Shown: positions 18,768 to 31,546 of the stretch, one piece after another
Position numbering within the stretch: the first letter of the stretch is position 1
How the letters are laid out: every line of letters starts with the position of its first letter
Assembly: GCF_037975245.1 (NCBI RefSeq)
Contig: NC_092563.1
Coordinates: 21,668,960-21,732,959, forward strand
Length of the DNA: 64,000 nucleotides
Direction of reading: 5' to 3'
DNA from: Apostichopus japonicus
Lineage: Eukaryota > Echinodermata > Holothuroidea > Aspidochirotida > Stichopodidae
Notes under the pieces: generated by a model
Databases searched by the model: none
The model's input: the letters and a program-made list of their open reading frames with translations, nothing else
What the model was told of the DNA's origin: nothing
Program-made: the position numbers and the translations under genes

Positions 18768-20308
18768 TTCTTGTGATCCTGGATTTGAAAAAAAAAAAAA
18801 AACTAAAGAAGCTTGTATGGCCATAGTCTTCTTGACAGCTCTAATAGTGAAAACAGACTAGCCTACACCTGGTAGGCCCAATGGGAAAATATTATCACAA
18901 AGTCTGATGCAATGAATCCCAGGCCCCTGTATTGGAATGATACACATAGGAGACAAATTTGAGTCTCTAGGACCTAGGGCCACCTTATGTGAAAAGCAGC
19001 TCTTGATTCACAGCCTTGACTTTAGTTGGAATCCCTGAAATCCCTGGCCACAAGAAACATTTTCAAATGGAATTGCATTAGGCCTACTTCCTCATAGTTC
19101 TTATTTTACTTTTTCTAACCATGTGAAAATTGTCCACATTTGACGTTTTCTTCTTGTAGAAATCTGGTTTACAAATTCCGTTCGTTTGAACGCATCAATT
19201 TGGTGAATGAAGTAGTTTGGGCAAATAGGCAAAACAAGCACTCCCATTTCCTCAGCGAATACAGCCTCACATATGTACGCACAGGTGATTGCCTATATAT
19301 TACGTACACTTCACGAATGTACTAACACAGCTTACCATGCCCAGTTGGTACGTAATTAGCATTGCACATAATACACTCTCTCACTCAAACCACAGTTTAT
19401 AAACCATTTTTGAATCACTGAAATAAAATTCACAGATCAACTTTACAATAAAAGGAAGCTTGAAAAGTATTTGAACATCAAAAGATGAAACTTGGCGGAA
19501 TGGATGTCAGAGCAGAATGTAGTACCAAGAAGCTTAGGCTTCCCAGAACTGTCCAATTGTAAACGTTAGAATAGCCTACATGCAAACATTCTTCGCATTG
19601 GAGCTGGACAGTGCAATGTATACAAACAACATATAGTCTGCTGTTCAAACTCATCTGGTGTTACACATGCACTACATATATGATGGCTTAACCATAATTT
19701 AAAAATATATATAATTTATAAGAAATTTCAGCATTTAGGCTAAATATTAATTTCTTCCTAATTAGGAAGAAATTAATGTGTATTCAAACAAGGTCTTTTT
19801 TGTGATTACTGTTGGAACTGTATGGAGCATGGGTTATGTCGCAATCTACATTTATTTTGTGAAGATGACTTCACAATCGTTACTGTCCAAAATACATTTG
19901 AAATATCCATCCTAAACGATTAGTCATTTCTCTGTCAAATGCTTCATGGTGGTAGGCTTAACATGATTAATCAACTTAGAACTTAAACCGTTTCCAAACG
20001 ATATAACCAGGTTCTAGACTACAGTTCAGGGGCTACCGTGTGCGGAGAATAACTGAAACCGACTACTGTTTACTACAGGCATGCTGTGATAGAAACCTCT
20101 GCTAGTATGCAAGTACAGTACAGTATGCAAGCTTAACACAATATAAAACAAGCTTAGGCTAAGTTAGGCCAACCTAGTACGTTCTCAGTTACATAATAAA
20201 TGCGTTCCTCTTCACATCCTAAACACGTCTTCTGTTAACTTTCGACAAGAACGATGATACCAAAACCTGTCTGCAGTGTAGATCAGATCTATTTTAAGTT
20301 ACACTTAC

Positions 20309-20400
20309 CTCAGCTGAACACAGACTTGAGGCTAACCCTTCACTACAGTAACACTAACAGATACGTTTGATAGGACTAAATTCAGACACGTATTTCAAGG
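20309..20400 (-). other. Inferred 5' non-coding first exon of CDT1
   Basis: The CDT1 start codon lies 14 bases past an acceptor (poly-T then CAAATCCAG, exon start about 18781). A matching strong donor, CAGCTGAG|GTAAGT, is at 20309/20308 on the minus strand. The right edge (transcription start) is a guess, placed between this donor and the E2F site. Confidence 0.45.
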
Positions 20401-20525
20401 GAGCTGATGTAACCTAACGCAATGATGTACCTAACGATATAGAAAAATAACGCTAGTCTACGTCTGGACAGAAAATTAAAACCCAACGCAACACAACAAT
20501 ATTGTGTACCATACACCATCTAAAC

Positions 20526-20536
20526 TTTCGCGGGAA
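20526..20536. promoter_or_regulatory. Perfect E2F palindrome in the CDT1 promoter
   Basis: TTTCGCGGGAA matches the canonical E2F/DP site on both strands, about 215 bp upstream of the inferred first-exon donor of CDT1. A weaker CTCCCGCCGCGC lies at 20694-20705. CDT1 is a known E2F target, so the placement fits G1/S control. Confidence 0.6.
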
Positions 20537-20948
20537 CTTGTCATGTGTCATTTATACGGTGGCTTCTTCGGGACATACAAAAGAAAAAACTGTCCCAAAA
20601 TTTTTAAGTCAAGATTTTGAGTCTCGAGTATGTAACTGGACCAGCGACCAGTAAGTCGCTTGCGGTTGTTTAGTCTCCTTGGTCTTTTCCCAAACTCCCG
20701 CCGCGCATGGGGGTACGGTCAATCGACAGGAACCTGCAGTGCACTAAGACTTCCACTGCAAATACAAACATATCAGATTTGCGCACTTTAATATAATATA
20801 TTAAGTCAAGATTGATAAATAAAGTCCCAGCTCAGTGTTCGTGACTTTCATTTCAACACTAAACAATATACTGCTACTTTACGTTACATTATACTTTCTC
20901 GGTGTAAATTAATTAATGAGTGAGAAAATTACCAGGCAGTATGCTGAC

Positions 20949-21785
20949 ATGGGCGGCGATCCGTACTTCCGAGTGGGGGGGGGATACGACCTTGTTGACT
21001 ATCTAAGCGTAGCGCCACCATGAGTTGGCGCGAAGCGTACAAGAAAATTTTGGGATTAACAAACCCTCTAGATGGCCGGAAACGGCACTTCCCGAGGTTT
21101 CCTAGCGGCGTATACCCAACTTTAAAATAGGGATATCATGTCCGAAATATCTCATAATCAGGATCCAAAATACTTTTTTATTTTTTATTTCGGGTGTTAT
21201 TTTGGGGAAATTGTCCCTGTCAGTCTTGTTTCAGGCGCTACGTTAGAATGTTCGAGAGCTCTTTTATATTATTCGATGAAGAAAATTGCCTCATGCAGGC
21301 TATTATAGGCCTATACACATGCAATACACAATTACACATAGTTACATTCCTAGGGACCGATTGCTAGGGCATCCAGGTGTGTATTAAGCATTACCCTGGT
21401 AACATGAGATTCTCAGCGGTTCGAGGGAACATGTACGTGTGTAGGCCTACTATAGGGCCTATATGAATACTATGAGTGTGCATATATGTACTATATCAAT
21501 ACCGTGGGCGCAATAATACATTTTGTTGTTATAGGGCCAATGAAGCCTACAGTCAACTATTCTTGCTTTATAAAGACGGTTTATTTGAAAAGATCGCACT
21601 GCGTTTATGGTAGGCGAGAAATGAAGTTAAAAAAGAGCCGTACATTCACGATGATGCATATAAAGGCATGAAAATATTCTTATCCCTGGCATTTGGTGGG
21701 GGGGATATGGTGTATTACATCCCCTCCACCCATTTTCATGGGGGATATATCCCCCCTTCCCCCCCCCCCAGGATCGCCGCCCATG
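20949..21785. mobile_element. Terminal-inverted-repeat element in the CDT1/CYBA spacer
   Basis: The 15-bp inverted ends CATGGGCGGCGATCC (20949-20963) and GGATCGCCGCCCATG (21771-21785) are perfect. They bound about 840 bp with C and G runs just inside both ends. No transposase frame is visible, so it is probably non-autonomous. No clear target duplication was found. Confidence 0.6.
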
Positions 21786-22470
21786 AGTATACATCCTAGC
21801 TAAGTTAAAAGTCAAAATTTTGAGATGTCTAAATTTATCTCAATATTTTTCTTTCCTATGTTCTTATAAGCCACCGTACTATCAACCTTGCAAAAATTCG
21901 AGGGAAAAATAGGAACAAAAGAATTAATAAGATAATTTAAATACCTTAAGTTAATTTATTGAAAGTATTATTATTAAAAAAATATATTAAAATATGAATT
22001 TAAACCCCCAAAAAGTACAATATGTGCTTCAAAAATAATTTGAAGTCTGTATGCTAGTATTTTATTAATAGCGTTTACCCATCTTAAATGAATTGTCTCA
22101 TCATACTTTAGCACACACAGTTGACGTAATTCTTTGATCTTTAACCCGGCCCTCTACAGCTTGTAAACAATGAAGTTCTGTACAGTTGTGAACGAAACCA
22201 ACCAGGAAGTAGACGCGTTGATCCTGTAGAATGATTCCACACTTCTAAAAGTTAAAATATATGGTTTCAGCTAAAAACTTGCTTAATAACGTTACGAGTA
22301 ACGTAAAGCTAAATTTACTTCCTTGTTACACTGTGTAACAACATACCGGACTTATATAACGTTAAGCCCGAGCAAAGTTACAGGAGACTAAGCCTAACAC
22401 AAGCCTAGTGTGACTCCCATCACTAGCGACCACCATTTACAGTGAAACCTTCGGAGAGGATATCACCAAC

Positions 22471-25400
22471 ATGCCAGAAGGAAACCAAGAATGGGCTATG
22501 TGGGCAAATGAACATGCCTTCATCAGCGGCGTTGGTGAGTTTAAGTTGCTCGAACTAACATAATTTAACCTCACATGCCTTTTGAATTGAGAATATCATC
22601 ATTGCCAAAATAGCCAATTAAGTGGAAAGTGGTTACAACAAAATAATGTGGTTCTAACCACAGTAGTATATGTACTGTATGAAAATAAGGTCACCAAAGA
22701 AAGTTGAAGTTGTTGCAGGCTTAAACCTTTAATTCTATTGTCCATGCTAGGAGAGTCATTATGCAACTTCTGTTGTAATCCTTTAATGTGTAAAAGTAAG
22801 TTACTTTTACACATTCTCTTACACAGGCTCTCTAGTGGATAAGCAGTTTGCTAACAGTTTTATTTTATTTTGTAATCCTTTAAGAAAGAATATTGGTACA
22901 ACTATAGAATACCCTGCCAAACGTAAGTCTCGTACACACATTGCCCACTCAGTACGACAAAGATTTACAGATATCATTACAATACTGCAGGGGTGTTTGA
23001 TGAAGTAGCCAGTGTAGCCACTCCCGGGAAGCCTTTGGACTTAGTCTTTCTTTGTAAACTTTTCTTAACTTTAAACTTGTGTCGAAACGATTGGTGTCAA
23101 TGATGGGTTGTTATCATTAAAATACTGCAAGGGTATTTGAAGAAGTAGCTGATGAAGTACAGTGTTATCTCTACCAGGGATACCTTTGGAGTTAGTCTTT
23201 TTTTGTAAACTTTTCTTACCTATAAACTCACGTCGAAACGATTGGTATCAATGATGGGTGCATGGTTATCATTATAATACTGCAAGTGTATTTGACAAAG
23301 TATCCGACGCAGGCGAATAAAGACTTCTTCTCTTCGTAGTCGATGGAGCTGGTGTAGCCACTCCTGGGGAAACTTTTGGCTTCGACAGAGCCACTCAATT
23401 TGCGGGTTGTTTTGGCGGGTTGTTTTTGCGGGACAGGGTATTCTATAATTGCTCCAGAATACTAAGGAAATGGTTTACAATTTTCCTTCAGTGTTGTTAC
23501 ATTTGGGAAAATGATGAGTTGCAATTAAATTTTGATACATTGTATCCGGCCCATTCAATATACAAATTTAATTTCCACTGCTGGCTACAGGTGGACTAAG
23601 AGAAAAAGTTACATTTGATCATTATGTATTACACCATGTACTTACATCTATCATTCCAAGATTATGTTACACTATCTACTTTCATTTCTCTGCAGTTATG
23701 ATCATGGGCGGTATTACTGGTACTATTGGATTTGATGGATACCAGTTTGCAATTTATTCAATGTATCCTTTTGTAGAAAAAAATTACCGAGTTAGAGACA
23801 CTGCATGGGGACTATTTCAAGATCATTTTGTATGATGGGTGAAGTAAACAGCTTAGTCGACCTTGCAAAATGAAGCTTAAACAATATTCCATGTACCTGT
23901 ACTCCATTTCGTATTGTTTTAAAGAATGGTTTTTATAATTGACAGTGAATCCTTCAAATAGTTACTCACTATATTTTTGGAAGTGACTTTACACTATTGC
24001 AGGTGGGTGTACTTAGGTGGAGGCTACTATACAGTAGAAAATATGGACATCATTTTGGAAATAAGATCTTTGTGTTTGAAGGTTTGATCGTAAAACCTGT
24101 TGTGTGATCCATAACACAGACGCAAAGGTGCTACTGTACAATATAATCTTATGCATATACAGTAAGTATAAAATGGCAAGGCACTCACACTCTATAAAAT
24201 TAGAAATTATATATTATATTTAGATCTTTGTGTTTGAAGGTTGGATTGTCAACCTGTTGTGTGATCCAAAACACAGATGCATAGGTGCTACAATATAATG
24301 TTAGAAATATATTATGGCACATGACAATATGTCATTGTTGACAAATGACATGAGAAAGGAAACACAATATTTTCTTTGAGGATCACTTTTCATCATTTTC
24401 AAAGCACTTGATTGGGGTAAAAAAATAATGATAACCCTGTAATAGGCAATGTAAAGTTGTTGCTGAAACTTCAGCTCAAAAGTTTGCGTTTTATCCTGAC
24501 AGTGTGTTTAGTACTGGTATGTATACCATATTATTGTAACATTAGGACTAGCTGAATTAAGCCACTTTGAAACAATTTCTCGGTCCTGCCAGCTGTTAAT
24601 TTTCTGTTCCTATTGTACACCGTAGTACTTAGAGACGACACTGTGCACAAAACTGTCAAATATTAAGACCATTCGTGATTTTATTTATAGTTGCTGTGAT
24701 TTGCTTTCCTTAATGTGTTAAACAATAGCGTAGCGGGGTTAATCGTCTGTCTCTTGGAGTATGCAAGAAGCTGTAGGAGGAAGGGGAGCACTGTGGAGAG
24801 AAGGTAAGCACCCTTCACTGATTCTTCCTAAGCTCGGGAATTTGAATTGACAAAGTTTGAAGAGATTTTGTGTTAATTTTGTAGCACAATATTACATGAA
24901 ATGTAAAAATTGCTTGTTCATTACCAATTACAAATGGTATCTCACTTATTGTTGTCAATGGTAACTGCAGAAAATTGGCAAGTTAGCATGATGGTGTAAC
25001 AAATATGTAATTCAATCAAACAATTATAATGTCTTAGGAACTTCATATATACTACTGTACTGTACACAATTTCTGCTAAATGTTCATGTAACCAACCAAT
25101 CATTAGGAAAATTATCTGAAATTATTTTTTCTAATTGTGCGTTAATACCATAATGCATTGCAGGGGAAGAGTGACAAAGGAATGGAAACACAACAGTGAA
25201 GATAAATCAAATCAAAGAACAAGTTAACAGTGTGTCCTTATTGAATGCCTATGTGTTGAAATGAAAGTGAAAGCAAATGCAACAGGTGCCAGATGCTTGA
25301 GCTATCAAATTGTTAGTTGATCTAAACGTTGTTTAAACTGAGAGAAGTGTCAATATTCATGCTCTTAGGGTTGTGGGCCAGGGTTAGATATCATCCTGCA

Positions 25401-27385
25401 TTGACAAGTTGCACTGAAAAATACCGCACTTATTAATGTGAGCGTCGCATAATCTCCTCACATGAAATATTCCCCCTCCACATTGAAATAATAGGGCTGC
25501 ACAGTCTTAGGCAAATAGCCCCGCGCAAACGTATGCATGGACGGTAACACTACACACTAGCGTACAGTACATCATTTCCCAAATTAATAATACACAAGTA
25601 GAACTTGTAGAATCTGCAGCTGTTGGATCGCATATTTTCTTATTACCTTGCCCAAAATAAATGTCTGCATTAAGATTTGAAACATATTTTGATACTAGAA
25701 ATAGCATTCCTCTGTTTCCTAATGCAGTAAATATCTGTCTTATTTGCGCAATTTTCACCCCTCACTGCCGACCCATTCCTGCACACTTTGTTCACCCTTT
25801 GTACCTAAAGTGTACCTTTTATTGATCATGCTAAGAGGGCCCTGTCTATATTATCCTCTTCATTGTTCAGGTTTCAGAGCTTCCTTCAACCGGTCATGAT
25901 GCTCGGAAGTCCAATCACAACCAATTACTACGTCAGATTCGTCTTATATCTTGTGTAAGTATTTCCATACTTTGTAAAGTTATTTGCCACATGTTACCCA
26001 TAACACCACAATAAGGGTTGCTGTGTATTTTTAACTGTTCAACCTCAACTGGGACTTCTTTCATCTACAATATAGCCTTGCTTATGAATTATGTGATCAC
26101 TGGTTTCACAGCTGTTAACACCAAATCTGTAGTGAAGACATTTTTCATTTTTTGCCATATTGGCCGGACATCCTTTAATTATACGTGATTAACAATGACA
26201 TATACTTAGTGGCTGCCCTGCCTACTTTTCAACCATAATAGAGTATGCTATATATTTATGTTGCCAAGGAAAACTAATATTGTAGGAACTACTCATTAAC
26301 CTGTCTGTATTCAGTGCGTGTTTTTGTCCCTTCTGTTACTGTTAAGTGTCATTAAGCCTCTGAAGAAGATCCTGCTAGGATCGAAACGTCAGGCTAACTT
26401 ACTTTACACATTGTAGGAACTAGCAGTTGTGTAACCCATTCACCAGATAAATTAATACATATCAAAAATTCATAAAGTACTTATTTTCCACAGTATATCT
26501 AAAAAATGGGAGAGATACAAACTTTTAATGTTTTCACTTAGGGATGCTTTTAAAACCGGCAAATATTTTTTAAGCCTGTAAAGTACAGTAAACTGATGTG
26601 TGTTGTAATTCAGGAATTTGCCAGTGAGAAATTGTTACCAGTACCTTGCAGCTCAAATGGCTAAATTTGTTAAATTCTAAGAATGGAACCTTAAATTGAG
26701 GTGGAGCTGCTGTAAATATACTGTCTACACCAGTGATATGATTACATCATAGGGTACATCCTCTCCCCCCCCCCCCCAAACCGGTAAATGTACAGTAAAT
26801 GAGGAGGGCAGGAGTGGTTGATGAGTTTCCAAGTACATAGTCTACTGCTACCATCCTAGGGGTAGAAGTAAGAAAAAACAGGTTTTTTAAGATTTGAACT
26901 TTGGCTCTTTCTATTTTGGTGTGAGAACATTGACTTGAATTGAATTTGAGTTACTTCATATAGATCTATGCAAGTTCAATTTCATGGAAAATTTAGTTTG
27001 GCCGCTTGTAACCTACTGGGGTTGCCGATCCAGAATTTACGGCACTGCAAATAAGAAATGCGTCTTACTTATCCCCCGTGTTTATCAAAACTTATTTCAA
27101 CTTTTAAAACTAATAAAACGGACGTTTTTTCCTCTCTTGGGCAGGTTGTGTATTCCTTGTGCTTTCCAGTTGCCGACTGTGATTGGAGGAATATCTCTAC
27201 TAATCGCCGCTCTGATTTACTTCAAAGCCGCCCTCGGCGGTGAGAGCTGGACTACCGCCAAGGCACCGAAGAGACAGAAGACACTGACCGATCGCCCACC
27301 GGTCAATCCACCACCCCGTCCCCCACCAGAGGCTGTAGCCCATAAAAATGGTGCAGACAATAATGGCTACGATCCTAACAACTAG
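22471..27385 (+). CDS. CYBA: Cytochrome b-245 light chain, p22phox
   Basis: Membrane subunit that stabilises NOX-family NADPH oxidases, which make superoxide, and docks cytosolic organisers. Exons 22471-22534, 23696-23762, 24729-24803, 25871-25954 and 27145-27385 have consensus borders, join in phase and give 176 residues (human 195). Exon 1 reads EWAMWANEHAFISG, close to human EWAMWANEQALASG. Exon 3 has AGLIVCLLEY and RKGSTVERR. Exon 4 has ITTNYYVRFVLYL, matching human TRNYYVRAVLHL. Exon 5 encodes the last hydrophobic helix and the proline-rich PPVNPPPRPPPEA (residues about 148-160), which in human binds the SH3 domains of p47phox. The human acidic tail is replaced by a short Asn-rich end. 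A candidate AATAAA poly(A) signal lies at 27491. It is divergent from CDT1. Confidence 0.96.
22972..23330 (+). repeat. 140-155-bp tandem repeat in CYBA intron 1
   Basis: Three copies, starting near 22972, 23112 and 23267 (the last partial), share TATCATTA.AATACTGCA, CTTAGTCTTT.TTTGTAAACTTTTCTTA-type and GTCGAAACGATTGGT blocks. Nothing coding. Confidence 0.8.
24064..24300 (+). repeat. Local duplication in CYBA intron 2
   Basis: About 80 bp starting AGATCTTTGTGTTTGAAGG at 24064 is repeated at 24222 with about 10 percent differences, separated by 75 bp. Confidence 0.75.
26353..26400 (+). ncRNA. Hammerhead-ribozyme-like motif (Penelope/retrozyme type)
   Basis: Short helix I AGCCT/AGGCT (26355-26359 with 26391-26395), core CTGAAGA (26360-26366), perfect helix II GATCCT-GCT-AGGATC (26368-26382), core GAAA (26383-26386) and then CGTC. 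All conserved hammerhead core positions (CUGANGA, GAAA, UH at the cleavage site) are present. Helix III is only the self-complementary ACGT, as in the minimal hammerheads reported in Penelope-like elements, which are thought to work as dimers. It lies in CYBA intron 4. No Penelope reverse transcriptase is visible nearby. Cleavage activity is not shown. Confidence 0.55.
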
Positions 27386-30300
27386 CAGTAGTCTTATCGA
27401 CATCTTCTTCCAAGATCGAGAAGGCCTTCATGTCTTTCTTTTTTTGTCTTATTAGAATAATAACTATAAAAGATAACATGCTATAAAAAAAATAAAAAAA
27501 TAATAATTGAAAGTAAGAATATAAATTGTTGTCATCTGAGCATTTTCCTAGGTACAGATTTCAAGTTCAGTTGTCATGACCAGGGAGAGGTGTATAAGTT
27601 GAGGTTTTCCCATCTCCCCATTGTGGGAAGAAATATGAATGTGGAAAGCAAATTTGACAAAATTGTAAAATATGAACACTTGATGTACTGTTACAACAAA
27701 TAACTTGCATTCCAAAGTTCACCTTAGAGTAGCTAGATGGCCGAATCACCAGCAAGTCAGGTTTTTTTTCTTTCTTTCCCAAATTATGTTCATTACAACT
27801 TTGTCAGAACTGCATACTACACCAATGCAGGTAAGTTTAAAGGCTGTAATCGCACAGTGATATGTTCCACATAGCCTGACATAGGTATTAATTCAATGCA
27901 AAGCATTCACCAAAATTAATCTGCCATGTCATGTTACTATGGGGATGACTTGACAGTCTTGCCAACACAAGGTGACCTTCGACATTATTGTCTGCGGATC
28001 TGAAAGAACAGGATACTGTGCATATACAGGTAGAAGGAAGTGTTTTTCTTATATTGTTCAGACAAACTGGTATCTCAATATGGTAATGCCATTGGTGTTA
28101 TTATATTGTAATGCAGTGGTTTCATTTTTCCAATGTTGTAAATGATATACAGTCAAATGGAAAGGTTAAGCAATGGCATTTAGCAGGAAGAATCAAGTTA
28201 TATACTGTATAGTGTAGAGTTTCAAACAGTGCCCAGACACAACATTGTTAGTATTAAATAAGAACATATTAAGTCATCCAATAACAAATATTGTTGCAAG
28301 AATGCAATTCTAAGAGTAAAATTATCGGGTGACCTTTAAACTATATAAATAAAGCTATATAGTGTACAGTGAAAAACAAAATTTGTTTACATTAAGATTT
28401 AAAAAGAACATGTTTCAGTTGACCTAAGTGAGCCCTTTAACAGTCAGAATTAGAGTTATGCCTGGGAAATAAAACTTGAAGGATTTATAGAGCAACAACG
28501 AGAATATTTTTTGGAAAATGTTTAGCAACGATTAAATATACTTAAGAATATTTTGGGGCCAATCCGGACTACTTCAAATTGTTAGGAAGAACATGAGGGG
28601 GTTGGACCACATCTGATTATCAACAAAGAGTTTTTTTGAGTATCATTTCTTTTGTTGGTTTTGTAATGATTTTGTTTACTACATCTGCAAGGCAGTAGCT
28701 GGCAAAAATAGTTGTCAAAACCTCCAGCCTGTTTATACTGTGTTCTGCCAGAGATATCCACTATAGGTTTTGTAAAAATGATCAAAGCTCAGCTAAGGGG
28801 CAATCAAATATAGATATTGCTGCTTCCCAATTTAAGCAAATGATCAAACGATCTTTATAAATATGCAGTATAAACATCTTTAAGTAAATTGTTGTATCCA
28901 TATTTTGATCTTAAGCATTGATTTTTCAGCATTTGGTTGAATTTTTGGTTGTTTTAAAAATACTAAATAAGATGGAATAATTTGAAAACTTTGTCTTTAC
29001 CTCAGATTAGTTTAACTTGTACTTTTAAGGAGATGGTACTGAGGAAGTAAAACAAAAGGAAAATTGTTAAAGCCTAGGTTTCACTCCTTTGATTGAGTAA
29101 TACAAATCAACCAGCATGTATTGTTTATATGTGTACCTTCTGTATCCATGCAACCATATTGTCTTGTAATAAAGTTTTTAAGACTCCGGTCACTAAATTT
29201 CTAACATGTAGTTATGATTCTAACAAGTTCATCAATTTTTTTTTTTTGCCATTTAAATACAGTACCGTGACAACAGCCAATGCTCTGGACTAAAGTCATA
29301 AAATTACTGATAAATACTGGAATTTGACCATAAACTGATTTCACAACTCTGGTAATATTATGACATCTCAATGCTTTAATTGTACAGTATCCTGTTAGAT
29401 CATATGTATTGAATTGCAAAATGTGACTTAGGCTTTTAAGAAGAAAAACATGTAAATGATGATTCAAAATGAGACAATTTGCACAAAAATATCACTTTAA
29501 AACAAGTTACTTTTTATTATTAATCCTTGCAGTACATGTATACAAAGAAAGACATGTTTTTATAGTTAGCAGTTTCTATACATAACATTTGGAATAAATT
29601 CTATTGTTTTGTATAGATCAGCATTTTTCTCTCTTTTTCTTGTTGTTGCGAATATGTATGTATGTTTGTGTGTATGTATGTGTGTGTGGTTTGTTCCTTC
29701 CTTTGGTATTCTAACTTGGACAGAAGAGGATATCTATATTTAAAGCTGAATTCATTAAAAACACACATGATCATATATAACAATATACAAATAAATGGAG
29801 TCAAAAACACACAATTGATGAAAAACTCAAATTACAAGAACAAATAGTCCATAGTGGTTGATAAAAACGTCAAAATTATGATGATCAAAACACCTGCTTG
29901 CAGATACCAGAAGAGTAAGGGAAAAATTGAATTTGATGTTAAATCAGATATTGTTATTGTTTTACACTAAATAGAACTCATCTCCTGTCACTGCAGAATT
30001 ATGGATGTTAAATACATTTGTATTTCATATTCACAGAATATTAAGTTATACATGATGGATATCTTTTACCTTTGTCTAAAACTCTTGAAATACTCTTTAT
30101 TAAAATGTTCATAGTTATGGAATGCATAAATCTATGTCCAAATTATACAAGATTATGTGAACAAGTGTAAATACTCCATGTTAATTACAATTACAAATGT
30201 TTCTAACATTACCCCAGCTCCCCTCCCCTCCACCCCCCAATCAATCGCTACACCGCAAACAGTTACACTTTTCATCAATTTTCCTCATGCACGAAAATAA

Positions 30301-30892
30301 CAAATCCCATGATTTTTGTAACAGTCAGTTGCTTTCGTCAGTTGCACTAAGTTTATACTTCCATGTGTCTCCCACCAGCAGAGTGACATCACAGCACATG
30401 AGAATAATCATTCTTCGTTCTTCTTTGTAATGTAATCATTATATATACTAAGAGGGATTCTTTCTTTGTTACAAACAAAACATGAAACACAACTTGTAAG
30501 GGCAAAAAATTGGCAATTTTATTTGGAAATATTTGTCCCACATCATTCTTCAATTGGGTATTTTCCCTTCATTATCCATACTTGTCTTTACATGCATTTT
30601 ATGTCACAAACCAAAATTTGTCATCAAAATTGGCACAATTTGTTTAAAGCAAAATTTATATACAATTTCGAGACCCTGTCGATGATGAACTAATTTAGAT
30701 TTGCATAAAAGCTCTAACAGATACGTAAGACTTTTGAAATTATATGAACGAATATAGGGAGAGATTGAATTCAGATGTATGTAATTTCATATTCCTTTAT
30801 AGTTCATACTGTTATTAAATAACTCATAAAACAGGAAAAATAATACAAACCTGTATTTTAATTTGCATATTAAATAAATATACATATGTATG
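27386..30892. other. CYBA 3' flank and intergenic DNA
   Basis: 3' untranslated sequence of CYBA followed by AT-rich spacer. I found no exon with splice borders and recognisable coding content on either strand. Confidence 0.55.
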
Positions 30893-31546
30893 TATACACA
30901 TATATATATATCTATATATATATATATCTACAGTATATATATATATATCAACAGTATATATATATATATAGATATATATATATATATATATACATATATA
31001 CATATATATATACAGGGTTATAGCCACGCCGGCCGGCGGCGGCCGGTGGTAACCGCCACTCACGCCTGCCGGCCGGCATTGGAAGTGAATAAACAGTCCA
31101 CTGGCCGGCACAAAAAAATAGTAAAATGCTTGTGAAATACAACAAAAGTAACAAATTTATCTTTCCCTTGCCGTAAAACATGATAATAACGTCACCTTTT
31201 TCTGTTATTTACCAATTGTAAATCTGAAAAGTAGCAAAAATCACCCTTAAGGGGGCCCCTGGACCCCCGGCCGTGAGATGCGAGAGCTTCGCTCGCTACG
31301 CTTCGCAAATTTATTTAACCAGCACTCACAATCTCCTAGCTATAACCCTGTATATATATATATACATATATATACATATATATGTATATACATATATATG
31401 TGTATATATATATATATATATGTATTAACATATATATGTATATATATATGTATTTACATATATATATATATGTATTAACATATATATATGTATTTACATT
31501 TACATATATATATTTATATATATATATATATATATAAACATATACA
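30893..31546. repeat. (TA)n microsatellite split by a MITE
   Basis: TA-rich tracts at about 30893-31012 and 31351-31546 flank a 338-bp insertion and were probably one array before it inserted. Confidence 0.8.
31013..31350. mobile_element. MITE with CAGGGTTATAGC ends
   Basis: A 338-bp element with perfect 12-bp inverted ends, CAGGGTTATAGC and GCTATAACCCTG, nested in a TA microsatellite. GGCCGG-rich stretches lie just inside the left end and a GCTTCGCTCGCTACGCTTCG stretch near the right end. The CAGGG...CCCTG termini recall hAT elements. The target duplication cannot be read because the flanks are repetitive. Confidence 0.7.
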
